A DNA stretch of 64,000 nucleotides, taken from NCBI GenBank assembly GCA_016201065.1, contig JACQDL010000027.1:1-64000 (forward strand). Reading direction: 5' to 3'. The notes under the pieces were generated by a model. It did no database searches and was not told where the DNA came from. It saw nothing but the letters and a program-made list of their open reading frames with translations. The translations under genes and the position numbers were made by a program. Source of the stretch: Actinomycetota bacterium. Its GTDB lineage: Bacteria > Actinomycetota > Actinomycetes > Mycobacteriales > JACQDL01. Shown one piece after another: positions 63,837 through 64,000 of the stretch (position 1 is the stretch's first letter; every line of letters starts with the position of its first letter).

Positions 63837-64000
63837 GTGCCGGTGCTCACAGCTGTCTTCCCCCCACTGAATCGCCCGCTCGACCCGCGTGGCCCGCGGT
63901 TCGCCGCAGCGCTGACCACCGTCGTCCTGGCGGGGGTGTTGCTCGCCGGCCGGTCACCGATGGGACTGGTCCTGCTGGCCGCCCAGACGGCCATGTTCGC
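63837..64000 (+). CDS. DUF4395 membrane protein, N-terminal part (runs off the window)
   Basis: The first 54 residues of a protein beginning VLTAVFPPLNRPLDPRGPRF, AAALTTVVLAGVLLAGRSPM, with the family signature DPRGPRF-AA-TTVVLA and a first transmembrane helix. DUF4395 proteins have four helices and often stand beside thioredoxin-like genes; function unknown. GTG at 63837 with TGAGGAG upstream. The gene continues beyond position 64000. Confidence 0.82.
   Translation, partial: MPVLTAVFPPLNRPLDPRGPRFAAALTTVVLAGVLLAGRSPMGLVLLAAQTAMF

Overview
The window is very GC-rich, uses GTG starts freely and has GC-rich third codon positions, as in Actinomycetota. Its backbone, as I recall the Mycobacterium tuberculosis H37Rv map, runs in nearly the same order as Rv2981c-Rv3013: ddl, gpsA, fbiD/cofC, ppk, mutT1, hupB, leuD, leuC, an IclR regulator (NdgR type), tRNA-Glu/tRNA-Gln, gltX, an FAH-family hydrolase, leuB, serA, ilvC, ilvN, ilvB, a Cfp6-like PH protein, an LppZ-like lipoprotein, gatB, gatA, gatC and an ACT protein. 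The many XRE/TPR regulators and the style of the accessory genes suggest Micromonosporaceae (Micromonospora/Salinispora-like); that family assignment is an inference.

Layout. 1-0.8 kb: two truncated HTH regulators. 0.8-5.7 kb: ddl, a trans-sulfuration PLP enzyme, gpsA and plsC (overlapping, minus strand) and the F420 gene fbiD/cofC. 5.8-9.6 kb: a Prim-Pol-like protein facing an XRE-TPR regulator, an orphan TAXI binding lipoprotein and a small anchored protein. 9.7-17.4 kb: ppk, mutT1, hupB, a methyltransferase, leuCD and the divergent ndgR. 17.5-22.8 kb: a sulfur module (SQR, a TusE/DsrC-like protein, DsrE2), PhzF, an ArsR-rhodanese fusion with two small membrane proteins, and a damaged hydrolase. 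22.9-26.6 kb: an ECF sigma/membrane partner pair, an IS607-type element with intact TnpB and a nonsense-split TnpA, and two tRNAs. 26.8-36.1 kb: gltX, FAH hydrolase, cimA with an attenuator, an ARMT1/DUF89 protein between two gene remnants, a GNAT enzyme, ilvE and leuB. 36.2-51.2 kb: a 1251-residue subtilase, serA, the attenuated ilvBNC operon, ilvD, the PH and LppZ-like genes, and a second subtilase. 51.4-55.7 kb: gatCAB and the ACT protein. 55.8-64 kb: accessory region with a DUF4232 lipoprotein, a three-gene overlapping module (28-aa ORF, AAA ATPase, Toprim-like DUF4276), a TerC remnant, an XRE regulator, a PCC/DUF296 protein, an extra murB, a TPR regulator lacking its HTH, a thioredoxin-like protein, a short RR-VDL-RV-LC leader peptide and the start of a DUF4395 gene.

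How the genes work together. leuB, leuCD, cimA, ilvBNC, ilvD and ilvE give most of the isoleucine/valine/leucine pathway. It appears controlled by NdgR at leuC and by ribosome-mediated attenuation at ilvB (leader MSLILVVS) and cimA (leader with L-T-L-I-V); both leaders precede rho-independent hairpins. gltX, tRNA-Glu, tRNA-Gln and gatCAB together supply Glu-tRNA and, by transamidation, Gln-tRNA. The SQR/TusE/DsrE2 genes look like a sulfide-to-persulfide relay.

The best candidate for an undescribed system is the ATPase/Toprim/micro-ORF operon at 56.6-58.6 kb, which resembles split OLD-type or PARIS-type defence modules but matches neither exactly. A 115-bp direct repeat flanking murB and the HTH-less regulator (60.6 and 62.8 kb) records a cassette insertion or duplication.
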